From positions 1 through 64,000 of the forward strand of contig CP089457.1 in the NCBI GenBank assembly GCA_026636295.1: a stretch of DNA of 64,000 nucleotides, given 5' to 3'. Numbering within the stretch: the stretch's first letter is position 1; each line of letters begins with the position of its first letter. The notes under the pieces are model-generated. The model did no database searches, was not told the origin of the DNA, and saw nothing but the letters and a program-made list of their open reading frames with translations. The position numbers were made by a program, and so were the translations under genes. This stretch comes from Medakamo hakoo (taxonomy: Eukaryota > Chlorophyta > Trebouxiophyceae > Coccomyxaceae). Below are positions 30,122 to 40,366 of this stretch, one piece after another.

Positions 30122-33100
30122 TCACGCACCACCGCCCACCCACTCCGCCAGGGGCAGCCGCCCGACCGCCTCCCGCACGGCCCGCGGCGTCGCGGGCGCC
30201 GTCAGCAGCGAGGCGGGGGCCGGGCGCGGCGCCTGCCCACGCACGACCACCTCGCCGTTGGTGGGCGGCGGCTCCGCCGCCTCGCCCAGGGCGTCCCGCA
30301 CCGCGTTGATGGCCGCCTGGGTCGCTGTCAACGCCGTGACGGCCAGCAACAGCGGCGGCTCGCCCACGGCTTTGGACGAGTAGACGCCCCGGGCGTGGGA
30401 CCCGCCCTCCAACAGCGCGACGTTGAAGCGGCGCGGCAGCGTGTCGACCGTCGGGACCTTGTACGACCACAGGTCCTTGGACAGCAGGCCGCCGGTGCTG
30501 CCGTCCACGCGCACGGCTTCGGACGTGAACAGGCCCAGGCCCTGGATGTAGCCGCCCTCGACTTGGCCTGTGGGTGTGGTGGTGGTGGGAGGACGTGGAA
30601 AGGGGATTGAGGGGGGGTGCGTGGACGCGGGCAGGGGCGCTGGTCAGTGTGCCTCGCGCGCGCCCCGCGCCCTCCTCTCTTCCATCCGTACCCAAGTCGC
30701 CGTCCGGCCACAGGCTGTGGCCCGCGTCCAGGATGATGTCGGCGCGCAGCACAGTGACCGCGCCGGTCAAAGCGTCGACTTCGACTTCCGTGGCGGCGAC
30801 ACCGTACCTGTCGCGTTTTTTTGGTGTGGGGGTGTTGGGGGGTGTCGTGAAAAGATGCCAGGCACACACGCCCGCTGCGCGCCGGCTCCCCCCCCCCCAA
30901 AACGCACCCATTGTATGACAGCGCATCTTTGCCCGCCCCGCCGTCGTGGCGCTGGGTGCCGTCGTAAAAAGCGTACGCCGTCAGAGGTTGGGAAGACGCG
31001 GAAAAGCCCGGGGAAGGGTGGACGGCCTTGATCAAATCCGCCCAGGTGGGGGCGGGCGCGCCGCCCTTGGCCGCGGCCGCCTCCAGTTCTTCGTACTTGG
31101 GGCGCAGGCCGGCCGCGAGTTGGGCGGCCGCCTGGCGCACGGCTTCGCACGCGGCTTCAGATGTGGTCGACCCCCAGGACGGGCCGGTGTTGGGCAGCGT
31201 GTCCGTGGACACGTCGGCGACGCGGAAGAGGGAGAGCGGGAGGTGGCCGTCGGCGTCACCGCACACGGCCGCCCGGCCGGCCGGCGTGAGGGCGTGCGAC
31301 AGCGCCGCCGCGGCGGCCAGCAAAGATTTCGTCGCGGCGCCCTGGCCCATCTCGTGCGCGGGTCCGTTGACGAGGACCGACCCGTCAAAGTGGATGGAGA
31401 CCATGGCGGGCTTGGGGTCGACGGACATGACGAAGCGGCACGCCGTCGCGGCCAGGCCGCGCTTGGTCCAGGGCGGCGCCGCCGGGTCGGCGTTGGCCGC
31501 CGCCACCGCGTCCATGCGGGCGCCCAAGTCCGCTTTGTCTTTCAGCGCATCCCACAGCTTGGGGATGGAGTACTGGTCGAGTGGCAGCTCTTTCCCGAAC
31601 GCAGATTTCACGGCGACGTCGGTCGTGCCATCGGCGTTGAAGGCCGGGCCGGCGGGGAGCGTCCCGTCGGCGTTGTACGCCGCCGGGCCGCCGCCCGCAC
31701 GCCCCGTCTCGCCCGCCATGACTTCGGCGTCGGCGAGCTCGGCCGCGGACGGGTGCGGGTCGCCGCCGTGGCCCGCCGCCGCGTCAGCCGCCGGGTCGTG
31801 CGTGCCGGCGGCGAGCACACCAGCGCATGGTTTGCGCGGGCCCGCCAGGAGCGGGTGCGTCAGTAAATTGCGTTCCCGGACGAGGATGGGATGGACTCCA
31901 GTCGCGGCCGACACGGCTTCGAGCACGGCTTCAACGCACAAGACCGCCTGCAGCGTTCCCGGGGCTCTCATAATGGTCCGCGGCGGAAGGTTGCATTTCG
32001 CCAGCCGGACGCGCGTCCTCGACGCGGGCAGGTCGAAGTTTTGGTCCATCGTGTTGGCGGCCAGGAGCGGGATGAACGTGGAAATTTCGGGTTGGGCGCC
32101 CCCTAGGAAGACAGCATCTGCGTCACGTGTGCATGGCCGGCAAGCGCAAGGGCGTGTGGCGGAGGAGTGGGAGGAGAGTGAGGGCGGCGCTCTCAAAGGC
32201 GCGGCGAGCCAAACAGGTGGCGTGCCCGCCGACCGCGAAAGGAACGTTGCGGCTGAAAGAAACGCGGTCGCCGGAGTGGTGTCGGCAGCTGGCCACACGA
32301 TGAACGGCCGGGTGAGGGCATACCTTCCCCTCCACCCGACAAAAAAAACGCACCGATGTCCACGGCCGTGACCTTGCCTTCCGGCGTGCAGCCCACACTG
32401 AATGTCGCCTCCATCTCGCACCGCCCGCCGATGGACGCCAAGTCGTCCGACCGGGTCAGGGCCCACTTGACGGGCGCGCCCGCCGCGACGGCCGCGACGG
32501 CCGCGCACGCGGCCACAGGCTCACTCCGCGCGGATTTGCCGCCAAAGCCACCGCCCACACGCGACACCAGCTTGGCACACACGGCGTGCGCGGGCGCGCC
32601 CAGGGCTTGGCACACCGCGTGTTGGACCATGTCGATGCACTGGGTCGCGGAGTAGACGGTCACCCCGCCGCCCTCCCCGCCCGGCACGGCCATGGCGGTC
32701 TGGTTTTCCATGTACAGGTGGGCTTGGGACGGCATGGACACCTTGACGCCGCGGACGACGATGGGCGAGGCGTCCAGCGCCGCGTCCACGTCCCCGCCGT
32801 GCGCCTTGGTGGTGGGCCCAATGACCGGTTCCAGCTCGTAAAAGGAGTCGGCAGCGAGCGCGTCCGCGATCGACAAAATGGGCGACCCGTCGGGCGCGCC
32901 CAGCGTGCCTGGCGGCGGGGCGTCGGTGTAGCGCACGGTGACGGCGGCCGCGCCCGCCGCCGCCGCCGCGTGGCTCGTCCCCAGCACCAGGGCGACCCGT
33001 TGGCCCACGTACGTGACGGCGTCGCTCGCAAACAGGATGTCGCCGTGCGGGGCGTCGTTGGAGCCGCCGGGTGGGATGTCGGCCGCGGTGACGACGCGCA

Positions 33101-35142
33101 CGACGCCGGGCAGGGCCAGCGCCGCGGCCGTGTCCAGGCCGGCCAGGCCTGCGCGCGCGCGGGTCGACAGCACGGGCGCGGCGTGCAGCCCGCCCGCCGG
33201 CAGGGGCAGGTCGCCCGTGTAGACCGCCGTCCCGGCCGCTTGCGCGCGGACGCGGTCTTTTGTGGTGCCGGGGCGGCCGACGGGGGCGCAGCCGGGCAGT
33301 GGCGCGCCGTGGGAGCGGGTGCCGGTGACGGGCGCCGGGGGTGGCGGCGCGCTGGCAGCAAACACGGCCGCGGCTTTGGGTGGAGGGGTGGTGCCGGCCG
33401 CGGCCGCGCCCGCCGCCCACAGGCCGCCCAGCGCCGCGACGATGGCGGCTTCGGCCAGGCCGTCGACGTACGGGTCTTCATCCCCGCCAGGGACGGCGTC
33501 GCGGGCGGCCCGGATGGCGGCCGCCAACGCGGCCGGGTCGCCCGCGGTCGCGCCGCCCAGGGCTTGTTCCACGGCCGCCGCCCGCACCGCCCGCCAGGGC
33601 GTGCCTGGGCCGGCGCTGGGAGCGCCAAAAACAATCACAGGGTCCCGGCCAAGCTTCCAGGCGCCGTCCACCGTGACCGACAGCGCGGCGTTGAAGTCCG
33701 CGACCGCGTGCGAGTAGCGCGCGGCCGTGCGGGTGCTGAAAAACACTTCCGTCTCGCCGCCTTGCGGCGGCGGCGGGACGGTCAAGCCCTCGATCAAAGC
33801 AGAGCTGCCTAGGCGGGAGGCCAGGGCGTGCGCCGGCGCCGAGCCCAGGCCCAAGAGTTCGTCCAAGCTCAGCCGGACGGCCCCGCCCTCCGTCGCGACG
33901 GTCGCGCGGGCGCGCGCCGCGGCGAGGATGGTCACGGGATCGCTCTCCAGCGCCCTGTGCGCGGCCAGGGCGACATTGCCGCCGATGGTGGCGGCGGCCC
34001 GGACGTGGGCGCCGGCCACACGGCGCAAGTGGGCGGCCAGGGCCGCCCACCGCCCCGGACCCGCCCAGGCCGGGCGGGTCGCAGGATTCTCACCACCCCC
34101 GGCAGCTGCGGCTGCGTCGCACGCCGCCGCCAGCTGCGCGAGCGTCGCCCCACCGCTGGCAACGATGCCGGTGGACGGGAGGAACGCCGCGCCGCTGACC
34201 AGCTCTGCGACGCAAGACAGGGAGACGACGGGCGTGCCGGGCGGAGGGGGCCACGTCCCCTTGTACACGCCCGACCCCGTGTTGCCCGCGACGACCGTCG
34301 TGGTGGCCGGGCCTGACGCGGACCCAAACGCGCTCATCGTCGCCCAGAACTCGGCCAGCGAGCGTGGCGCCGCCCAGGGACGGTCAGACGCAGGCAGCAG
34401 GCAGGACGGCGCGGCCGCGGTCACAGCAGCGTGGGCGGCCAGGCCGGCCGCGCGGGCCGCGCACGCGGACCCCAAGTCTTCCACGTCCGCCGGGCCCAGG
34501 GAGCGGGCGGCGTCCAGGATGGGGCGGTACCCCGTGCACCGGCACAGGTTGCCGTCCAGGGACCGGGCGATGGTGTCTGTTTGGGCGTCGGGCCCGGCGG
34601 CGGCGGCGGCGGCGGCGGCGGCCGCGCACGCGACGGCCATGCCGGGCGTGCAGTACCCGCACTGCGACGCGTGGTGGGACGCCAGCGCGTCGATGACGCC
34701 GTCGCCCAGTCCCGCGGCAGTGGTGATGGCGGCGCCGTCCAGGGACGCGATGGGCGTCAGGCACGCGTTGACCGTGCGCTGGACGGTCGGCGTCGCGGCG
34801 CCGGACACCAGCACGGCGCACGCGCCGCACCCGCCCTCCCCGCACCCGACCTTCACGGACGTGATGCCGGCCGTGTCGCGTAGGTAGGCGGAAAGCGGGG
34901 TGGCGGGGTCTTCGGACGGGTGGTGGGCGGTGCCGTTGACGGAAAAGGTGAGGGGAGGGCGGGCGCCTGTGTGGTGGGGAGGGGGTGGGGGTGGGTGGGT
35001 GGGTGGGTGGGTGGGTGGGTCGGGAGAGGCATGGGGGCCGTCGCCGTTGAGAGACGGGAGACCGCCGGCCGGGCTGGCCTCCTTTTCTTCTCATCCCGCC
35101 TGCTTCATACAGTGCTGTACCTGGCTGAGAGAGGCTGCCCAT
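30122..35142 (-). CDS. Molybdo-flavoenzyme of the aldehyde oxidase / xanthine dehydrogenase family
   Basis: Five exons (35121-35142, 32354-34966, 30908-32102, 30692-30807, 30122-30567) give about 1463 residues. The first exon is only 22 nt (MGSLSQP). Domains in order: 2Fe-2S plant-ferredoxin type (CGEGGCGACAV), second 2Fe-2S (CGYCTPGM, CRCTGYRPI), FAD domain (VVAGNTGSGVYKG, AAATIGGNVALA), then the molybdopterin domain (GQRVALVLG, GGGFGGKSARS, MRAPGTLQA, HEMGQGAATK, and catalytic Glu in KAVGEPPLL). MRAPG rather than FRGFGG suggests an aldehyde-oxidase-like substrate pocket over xanthine dehydrogenase. An insertion near residue 950 carries two NADGT repeats. It requires sulfurated Moco; location is probably cytosol or peroxisome. 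Confidence 0.88.
34988..35022. repeat. (GGGT)n tract in first intron of the molybdo-flavoenzyme gene
   Basis: Six to seven GGGT units on the + strand inside the intron 34967-35120. Runs of three G at regular spacing could form a G-quadruplex on the non-template (plus) strand; on the transcript the sequence is C-rich and lies near the acceptor side. Confidence 0.85.
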
Positions 35143-35533
35143 GGCGGCGGGATTGGTGTGGTGGGTGGAAGATGCGGGTGTTGTCGGGTGGCGGAGTCCC
35201 ACGGAAGACCGGTCTGGGGGCCGCAATGCGCATTGCGGGGGGGGGGGGGCGGGCGGCGCTCAGACCTTGCACCGCGATACACACACACACGAAGTGCGCG
35301 GACGCCGCGCGCGCGTGTGGGCGAGGCAGCCGCACGCGCCCCTGACCCGGCTCTCTCACCCCACGACCGGGAAGCGCGGCCTGTTTGCGCTTCAACGAGC
35401 GCGCGAAAGCGGGCCCGAAGGCTCTCCCGCCTCCCCCAAACGGGCCGAGTCCGTGCCTGACTCGCGTGTGGTGTGCTCTTAGCTCGTGACGACATAAGGG
35501 GGGACTACTGCGACAGGCGTGCCCCCTGCAGCC
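35143..35533. promoter_or_regulatory. Intergenic, divergent promoter region
   Basis: 391 bp between start codons of the molybdo-flavoenzyme (-) and the Cys-rich/PAS-like gene (+). Contains a G11 run at 35238-35248 and a CA-rich patch at 35279-35292. No TATA box identified. Promoter role is positional inference. Confidence 0.4.
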
Positions 35534-37435
35534 ATGGCCGACGGCCTCCGCCCGTCCAATCCCTGGGACGGCCCACTGCCCTCGTCCTGTGGCTGTGGCG
35601 ACGCGTGCGTGGCCATCACCTCCGGCGGCGCACTCCCTTGCGGCTGTGGGTGTGCGTGCCAAGCGCGGGCGGCCGCATTGCCCGCCAATGCGGCCGCGCT
35701 GGTGGCGGCCCTGGCCCGGTCAGCCGGGGCGCATGGCCAGGGCGGTGTACCAGTCAGCCTGCCGGCGGCGGGCGGCCTGCAAGTGACGGCGCGTGCGGCG
35801 GTCGCGCCTGCGCCTGCTGTTGTTGCGCCGCTACCCCCCACGCGCCCGTGCTGCGGCGGCGGTGGGGCACCAGCCAAGAAGGCGCGCGCGCCGGCGGCGG
35901 CCGCCGCGGCTCCGTCCACCGCCCTGGACGCGCTGGCGGCCCTGGCGGCGGGCTTTGGCGGGGGCGCGGTGTCGCCGCCTGCCGCGCCAAAGCCCGACCC
36001 GTCGGCCGACCCAGCCGAGCTGCGCCTGGTGACGCCATCCGATGCGCCGGCCATCGCCACCGCCGCGTCGGCCGCCCTCCAGGCCGTCCTGGGCAGCGGT
36101 GGTGACGCGTGTTGCAGTCCCACAGCTGTCGCCGCCGTCGCGTTTGCGCACCCGACGACGGCGGCGCCGAGCGTGGTGCTGCACCCGCACCCGACCGGGC
36201 TGGGCACGGGCCTGGCGGGCCTGGCGTCGGCCCTGGCCGCGGGCTGGGTGCAGGCGGGCGCGCCGCCGTCCCTCGTCTCCGTCCCGGACGTGGCCGCGCC
36301 CGACGTGCCGCCGGCCGTGGCGGCCGCCCTCGCCGCCACGTCTGCCGTGCCCATCTCGCTCACCTGCCCGACCGCGCTGCTGGGCTGTCCCGCCCTGGCC
36401 GCCGTTGCGCACGGCCCGCCGTTGGGCGCCCTGTGCATCGTGGGCACGGGCCTGCCCGCCCGGGCGCGGTCGGCCATGGGCACGGCGGCCGCGGCCGTGA
36501 CGGCCGCGCTGGCGGACGCGTTTGCTGCCGCGGGGCGCGCGGCCGCGACCGCGCCCGCCCTGGCCCGGGCCGCCGCCGCGGCCGTGCCGCCGCCCGCGCC
36601 CGGTGCGGTGGCGGGGCACCCGACCGCCGTGGCCGACGCGGCATCCCCCGGCTGGCCGCTCTTGGCCGTCAACCCGGCGTGGGCGGCCGTGCTGGGCGGC
36701 GTGCGCGGCCCCCGTGGCGCGGCGCCTGCGGCGGCCTTGGCCGCTGCCGCGTCGGCCGGCGCCCCGCTCTGGGACATCCTGCGCCCGGCGGTCGGTGGGG
36801 CTGCGCCGTCGTCGTCGTCGTCGGCCCTTGCACGGCGCGGCGGCCGGGCGGGCGCGTCCACGACCGCGACCCCCGCCGCCGCCACCGCGGGCGAAACGCT
36901 CGCGGCCGAGCTCGGCCTGGGTGAGCGCTCCCCCGCCCCCGCCCTCGGCGCCCGCGTCCGCGTCCGCGTCCGCGGCGGCGGCGGCGCCGAGTACGAGGCC
37001 GACCTGTTGCCGGCGCCGGCGCCGTGCGTCGCCCTGACGTCCGGCGTGGCGTGGGAGGGCGGCGCCGGCGGCGACGGCGCGGGGTACTCGCCCGCGCCGC
37101 CGGGGCGGTCCGCGTCCGGCGTCCAGCTGGCCGGCGTGGCCCGCCCGCGCGGCGCGGGTGGCAAAGCGCCTACGTCTGGTCCGTCGGCAGCCATGGTGGG
37201 GCGGCGGGCGCACCCCGTCGTGGTCGTGCTCTCGCCGGTCGTGGCCGGTGGCGGCTGTGCAGCGGCGGCGGTGGAGGCGGCCGCGGGCGACCGACCTGCA
37301 CCTCCGTCCTCTTCTTCCATCGCCGCCGTGCTGGACAGCTGGGGTGGGGCGGCGGGCCCACCGGGCGCGACAGCCCGCGCGGTGGTGGCCCTGGCCAGAG
37401 CGCGGCGGGCGGGTGGTGATGGCGGCGGTGCGTGA
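35534..37435 (+). CDS. Unrecognised Cys-rich protein with PAS-like segment
   Basis: Single ORF of 633 residues. The N-terminal 45 residues have a striking cysteine cluster, SCGCGDAC...LPCGCGCACQA, with a later CCGGGG. A middle region with alternating helices and strands (LRLVTPSDAPAIATAASAAL to GALCIVGTGLPARARSAMG) resembles GAF-like folds, and GWPLLAVNPAWAAVLGG resembles the start of a PAS domain. No catalytic motif seen. The opposite strand also holds an open frame of 613 codons, but it reads as Arg/Thr/Ala-rich low complexity without motifs, so the plus frame is preferred. Function unknown; could be a redox or metal sensor, but that is speculation. Confidence 0.5.
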   Translation: MADGLRPSNPWDGPLPSSCGCGDACVAITSGGALPCGCGCACQARAAALPANAAALVAALARSAGAHGQGGVPVSLPAAGGLQVTARAAVAPAPAVVAPLPPTRPCCGGGGAPAKKARAPAAAAAAPSTALDALAALAAGFGGGAVSPPAAPKPDPSADPAELRLVTPSDAPAIATAASAALQAVLGSGGDACCSPTAVAAVAFAHPTTAAPSVVLHPHPTGLGTGLAGLASALAAGWVQAGAPPSLVSVPDVAAPDVPPAVAAALAATSAVPISLTCPTALLGCPALAAVAHGPPLGALCIVGTGLPARARSAMGTAAAAVTAALADAFAAAGRAAATAPALARAAAAAVPPPAPGAVAGHPTAVADAASPGWPLLAVNPAWAAVLGGVRGPRGAAPAAALAAAASAGAPLWDILRPAVGGAAPSSSSSALARRGGRAGASTTATPAAATAGETLAAELGLGERSPAPALGARVRVRVRGGGGAEYEADLLPAPAPCVALTSGVAWEGGAGGDGAGYSPAPPGRSASGVQLAGVARPRGAGGKAPTSGPSAAMVGRRAHPVVVVLSPVVAGGGCAAAAVEAAAGDRPAPPSSSSIAAVLDSWGGAAGPPGATARAVVALARARRAGGDGGGA

Positions 37436-37667
37436 GGTGCCTGCCTTTTCCCCCCCCCCTCTCTCTCTCCCCTCCATTAGACAGTCGCCCCTTTCTTTTT
37501 CCTTCCTTTTCCTTTCCTGCAAAAAAAAACATGGACCGATGGATCAGATGCTCTCCTACGTTGTTGTGTTTCTCACACTTTGCGGCATGGCGAGGAGACG
37601 GCTGCGGGGCCGTGGCAAGTGGACCGGGCCGCCTGGACGGCGCAGGCACGAGCGTTTTTTTTTTTTT

Positions 37668-37693
37668 CCTCACTGTCCAGATGGACAGTGAGG
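37668..37693 (-). other. Perfect 11-bp inverted repeat spanning the 2OG-oxygenase stop codon
   Basis: CCTCACTGTCC and GGACAGTGAGG flank a 4-base loop (AGAT on +). On the gene's sense strand the hairpin covers the last seven codons plus the TGA and is followed directly by A13-A14. It looks like a terminator or 3'-end stem-loop embedded in coding sequence. Confidence 0.85.
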
Positions 37694-38812
37694 AACACCT
37701 CCACTCCCGCCGTCCGCCAGCCACATGAGCCCCAGCTTCTCCAGCATGTACCGACCCGCCGTCGTCGGCTTGCCTCCCTCCTCAACCCCGCCGCCATCCA
37801 CGACCAGGGCGTGCGTCGCCGCCCCCACCAGCGGCACCACCTCCGCGTCAAAGTTGGCGTTGGCAAAGAGGACGACCGAGTCGCGGGGCGGGCCCGGCGA
37901 CGGAGGGCTGACGACGCGGTGCAGGGTGCTGGCAATCCGCCCACCGCTCCAGAAGCTGGCCAAATCGCCAAAGTTGACGACGAGCGTCCCAGGCACGGGC
38001 GGCGCCGTGACCCACACATCCCCGCCGCTGCCCGGGCGGGCGACCTGCAGGCCGGGCGGGCCGCGCTGCGCCACGAGCGTGATCAGGCCGCAGTCCGTGT
38101 GCGCGCCGCACCCGGCTGGGGTGGCAGCCTCGCCGTCGCCGTCGCCGCCCCGCCCGCCACCGCCGCCGGCAACGCCCGGGTAGCGCAGCAGGACGGCCTG
38201 GGCGACGGGCGAGGTCAGGCTGCCGTCAAACCAGGCCGGGCCCAGGCCCAGCGCCGCCGCCGTGCCGCGGGCGACGGCGCGGGCGGCGCGCAACCCCGCC
38301 TCGATGTACGCGCGCACGGCCGCCTCAAAGTCCGGCAGCCCGGCCGGCCACTGGTTGGGCCCGTGCATTGGGGATGGGGCACACCCAGGCGCGGGCGCCT
38401 CCATCCCCACCGTCATCGATTCCTTCAGGTCGCCCGTCGCCCTGCCGGCGTTCTGTCCGGGCGCGCAGGAATGCTCCAGCGCACCGGGTCCCACATACCC
38501 GCGGTGCAGCGGGTTGCGGGCCGCGGCGACCGCGTCTTTCACAGGCTGCGGCGACGAAAAAAAGGCGTCCAGGGCGCCAAACACGGCGTCGGTGGTTGCC
38601 GGCGGGATGCCATGGCCCGTCGCATAGAAAAACCCCGCACCGCCGGGGGCGGTGAAAGCTGCACGAATGGCGGCTGCGGACGCGGCTGCAGCGGGCGAGG
38701 TGGCCGTCTCCAGGGACAGGAAGGGCGAGACGTCGATGGTCGGGAGTGGCGGAGGAGGCGTGGTCGAGGCGGGTGGTGCGGGCGACGACGGTCCGTCGTC
38801 GTCGCCCGACAT
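37670..38812 (-). CDS. 2-oxoglutarate/Fe(II)-dependent dioxygenase (isopenicillin N synthase-like)
   Basis: Single exon, 380 residues, the usual length. The N-terminal DIOX_N region has PTIDVSPFLSLE and GFFYATGHGIPP, then FFSSPQPVKDAV and RGYVGPG. The catalytic double-stranded beta helix has the iron ligands HTD (CGAHTDCGLITL) and H (ASTLHRVVSP), with the 2OG-binding R.S in PRDSVVLF. Relatives include plant hormone and flavonoid oxidases and many fungal/algal enzymes of unknown substrate. A Gly/Asp-rich insert (GGGGGRGGDGDGE) sits before the iron-binding motif. The last codons form a perfect hairpin. Divergent from the fructose-bisphosphatase gene. Confidence 0.88.
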   Translation of the reverse strand: MSGDDDGPSSPAPPASTTPPPPLPTIDVSPFLSLETATSPAAAASAAAIRAAFTAPGGAGFFYATGHGIPPATTDAVFGALDAFFSSPQPVKDAVAAARNPLHRGYVGPGALEHSCAPGQNAGRATGDLKESMTVGMEAPAPGCAPSPMHGPNQWPAGLPDFEAAVRAYIEAGLRAARAVARGTAAALGLGPAWFDGSLTSPVAQAVLLRYPGVAGGGGGRGGDGDGEAATPAGCGAHTDCGLITLVAQRGPPGLQVARPGSGGDVWVTAPPVPGTLVVNFGDLASFWSGGRIASTLHRVVSPPSPGPPRDSVVLFANANFDAEVVPLVGAATHALVVDGGGVEEGGKPTTAGRYMLEKLGLMWLADGGSGGVPHCPSGQ

Positions 38813-39069
38813 GGTGAGACGAAACTGCTAGACTTGCGGACTCACTGCAAGCTGCCCCACGCCTTGTTCTACCGCGTACGAGGGGGACGTGGGTGCGGGC
38901 CGCTCTGGGCGCGGCGACGAAAAAACGTCGGCCGCGCGCGCTGTGTCGGTGTGTGTGTGTGTGTGTGTGTGTGCTGCGCTAGCCGTGCCGTTCCCATTCG
39001 AGCGTTGTCTCTCCTCCTCGTCCGGCGCGGGAGAGCGATCCCCTCCCGACGCCCAGCCCAGGCCAGCCC

Positions 39070-40311
39070 ATGGCGGTTGCCCTCCGGCTGACCAGTCCGG
39101 CTTGTGCGCATTCAAGAGCGCCGCCCCGCAAGCCGCACGGCGCCCAATTCGCGTCGCGCCTGGCGTCGCACCGCCGCCCGACCCGCACCACCAACCTGCA
39201 CCGCCCCGTCCGCCCGACCTTTGCCATGGCCGCTCCAGCCTACCCGGGCGCCACGCACGGCGCAGCTTTGCCCGACTTTATCGCAGCCCAAATTGCGGCG
39301 GGCCCGTGCCCAGGAGACGGCCCGGCCGCCCCGACGGCCGCCGCCGACGGCACCGACCTGGCCGCCGTCCTGGACGCCATCTTCGGCGCCTGCTCCACCG
39401 TCGCCGACCGCCTCGCGTCCGCGGGGATCGATGGCTTGCTGGGTGCAGCAGACGCCGCGCATGCAGCTGCTGCGACCGCCGGCGGGCGGGACGCGCCCAA
39501 GGCGCTGGACGTCGTCGCGAACGAGGCGTTCAAGGCCGCGCTGGCGGGGACGGGCGTCGTGGGGCTGCTGGCGTCGGAGGAAGAGGACGCAGCCGTGGCC
39601 GTGCCCGGCTGCCGGTCCAACAAGTACGTGGCCGTCTTTGACCCGCTGGACGGGTCGTCCAACCTGGCGTCCTCCCTGCCGACGGGCTCCATCTGGGGAC
39701 TGTACAGGGCGAGCGGGCGCCACCCCGACCCGGCCGACGCGCTCCAGCCGGGCGCGTCGCTCGTGGCGGCGGGCTACGCCCTCTACTCCTCCGCGACGGT
39801 GGGCGTGCTGAGCCTGGGGCTGGGCCGGGGCGCGCACGGCTTCACGCGCTGCCCCACGAGCGGGGCGTGGGTGTGCACCCACCCTGGCATCCGCGTCCCC
39901 GCCCGCGGCCAGACCTATTCGTTGAACGACGCCCGCCAAGCCGACTGGCCGGACGGGCTGCGCGCCTACGTGGACGCCATCCGGTCCGGGCGCGGCGCGT
40001 CAGGCAAGAAGTACGCGGCCCGGTACGTGTGCGCCCTGGTCGCGGACCTGCACCGGACGCTGGTGGGCGGCGTCGGCGGGTGGGCCGCCAACCCGCGGCC
40101 GCACTTGCGCCGGGTCTACGAGGCTGCCCCCCTCTCCTTCGTCACCGTCGCCGCCGGCGGGGCCGCGACAGACGGCGTGGACGACGTGCTGGGCGTGACA
40201 CCGGACGGCGTCCACGCCCGGGCGCCGCTGTGGATGGGGAGCGCCGACGACATCGCAGAGTTGCTGAGCTACGGCGAGGTGCGGCAGGGGGTGACGCGGT
40301 ACGACGTGTGA
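39070..40311 (+). CDS. Fructose-1,6-bisphosphatase (class I), plastid-type
   Basis: Single exon, 413 residues. The first about 50 residues (Arg, Ser, Ala, Thr, Pro) look like a plastid transit peptide. Family motifs are LDVVANEAF, the metal site VFDPLDGSSNLASSLPTGSIWG, the substrate-binding YSLNDARQADWP, KKYAARYVCALVADLHRTL, and the C-terminal YEAAPLSFV...GGAATDG...HARAPLWMGSADDI. It removes the 1-phosphate of fructose-1,6-bisphosphate in the Calvin cycle or gluconeogenesis. I see no cysteine-bearing redox-loop insertion typical of the thioredoxin-regulated isoform, so this may be the redox-independent type. Sedoheptulose-bisphosphatase activity cannot be excluded. Its stop is 55 bp from that of the converging mutase gene. 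Confidence 0.9.
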   Translation: MAVALRLTSPACAHSRAPPRKPHGAQFASRLASHRRPTRTTNLHRPVRPTFAMAAPAYPGATHGAALPDFIAAQIAAGPCPGDGPAAPTAAADGTDLAAVLDAIFGACSTVADRLASAGIDGLLGAADAAHAAAATAGGRDAPKALDVVANEAFKAALAGTGVVGLLASEEEDAAVAVPGCRSNKYVAVFDPLDGSSNLASSLPTGSIWGLYRASGRHPDPADALQPGASLVAAGYALYSSATVGVLSLGLGRGAHGFTRCPTSGAWVCTHPGIRVPARGQTYSLNDARQADWPDGLRAYVDAIRSGRGASGKKYAARYVCALVADLHRTLVGGVGGWAANPRPHLRRVYEAAPLSFVTVAAGGAATDGVDDVLGVTPDGVHARAPLWMGSADDIAELLSYGEVRQGVTRYDV

Positions 40312-40366
40312 ATGGGTGGAACACGTGCCACATGGCACAACACTACCAGGACAAGCGACTCTCTCT

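Noticed and set aside
34988-35248. Mobile element remnant suggested by GGGT and G11 runs
   Set aside because: No terminal repeats, target duplications or coding remnants; simple-sequence expansion explains it.
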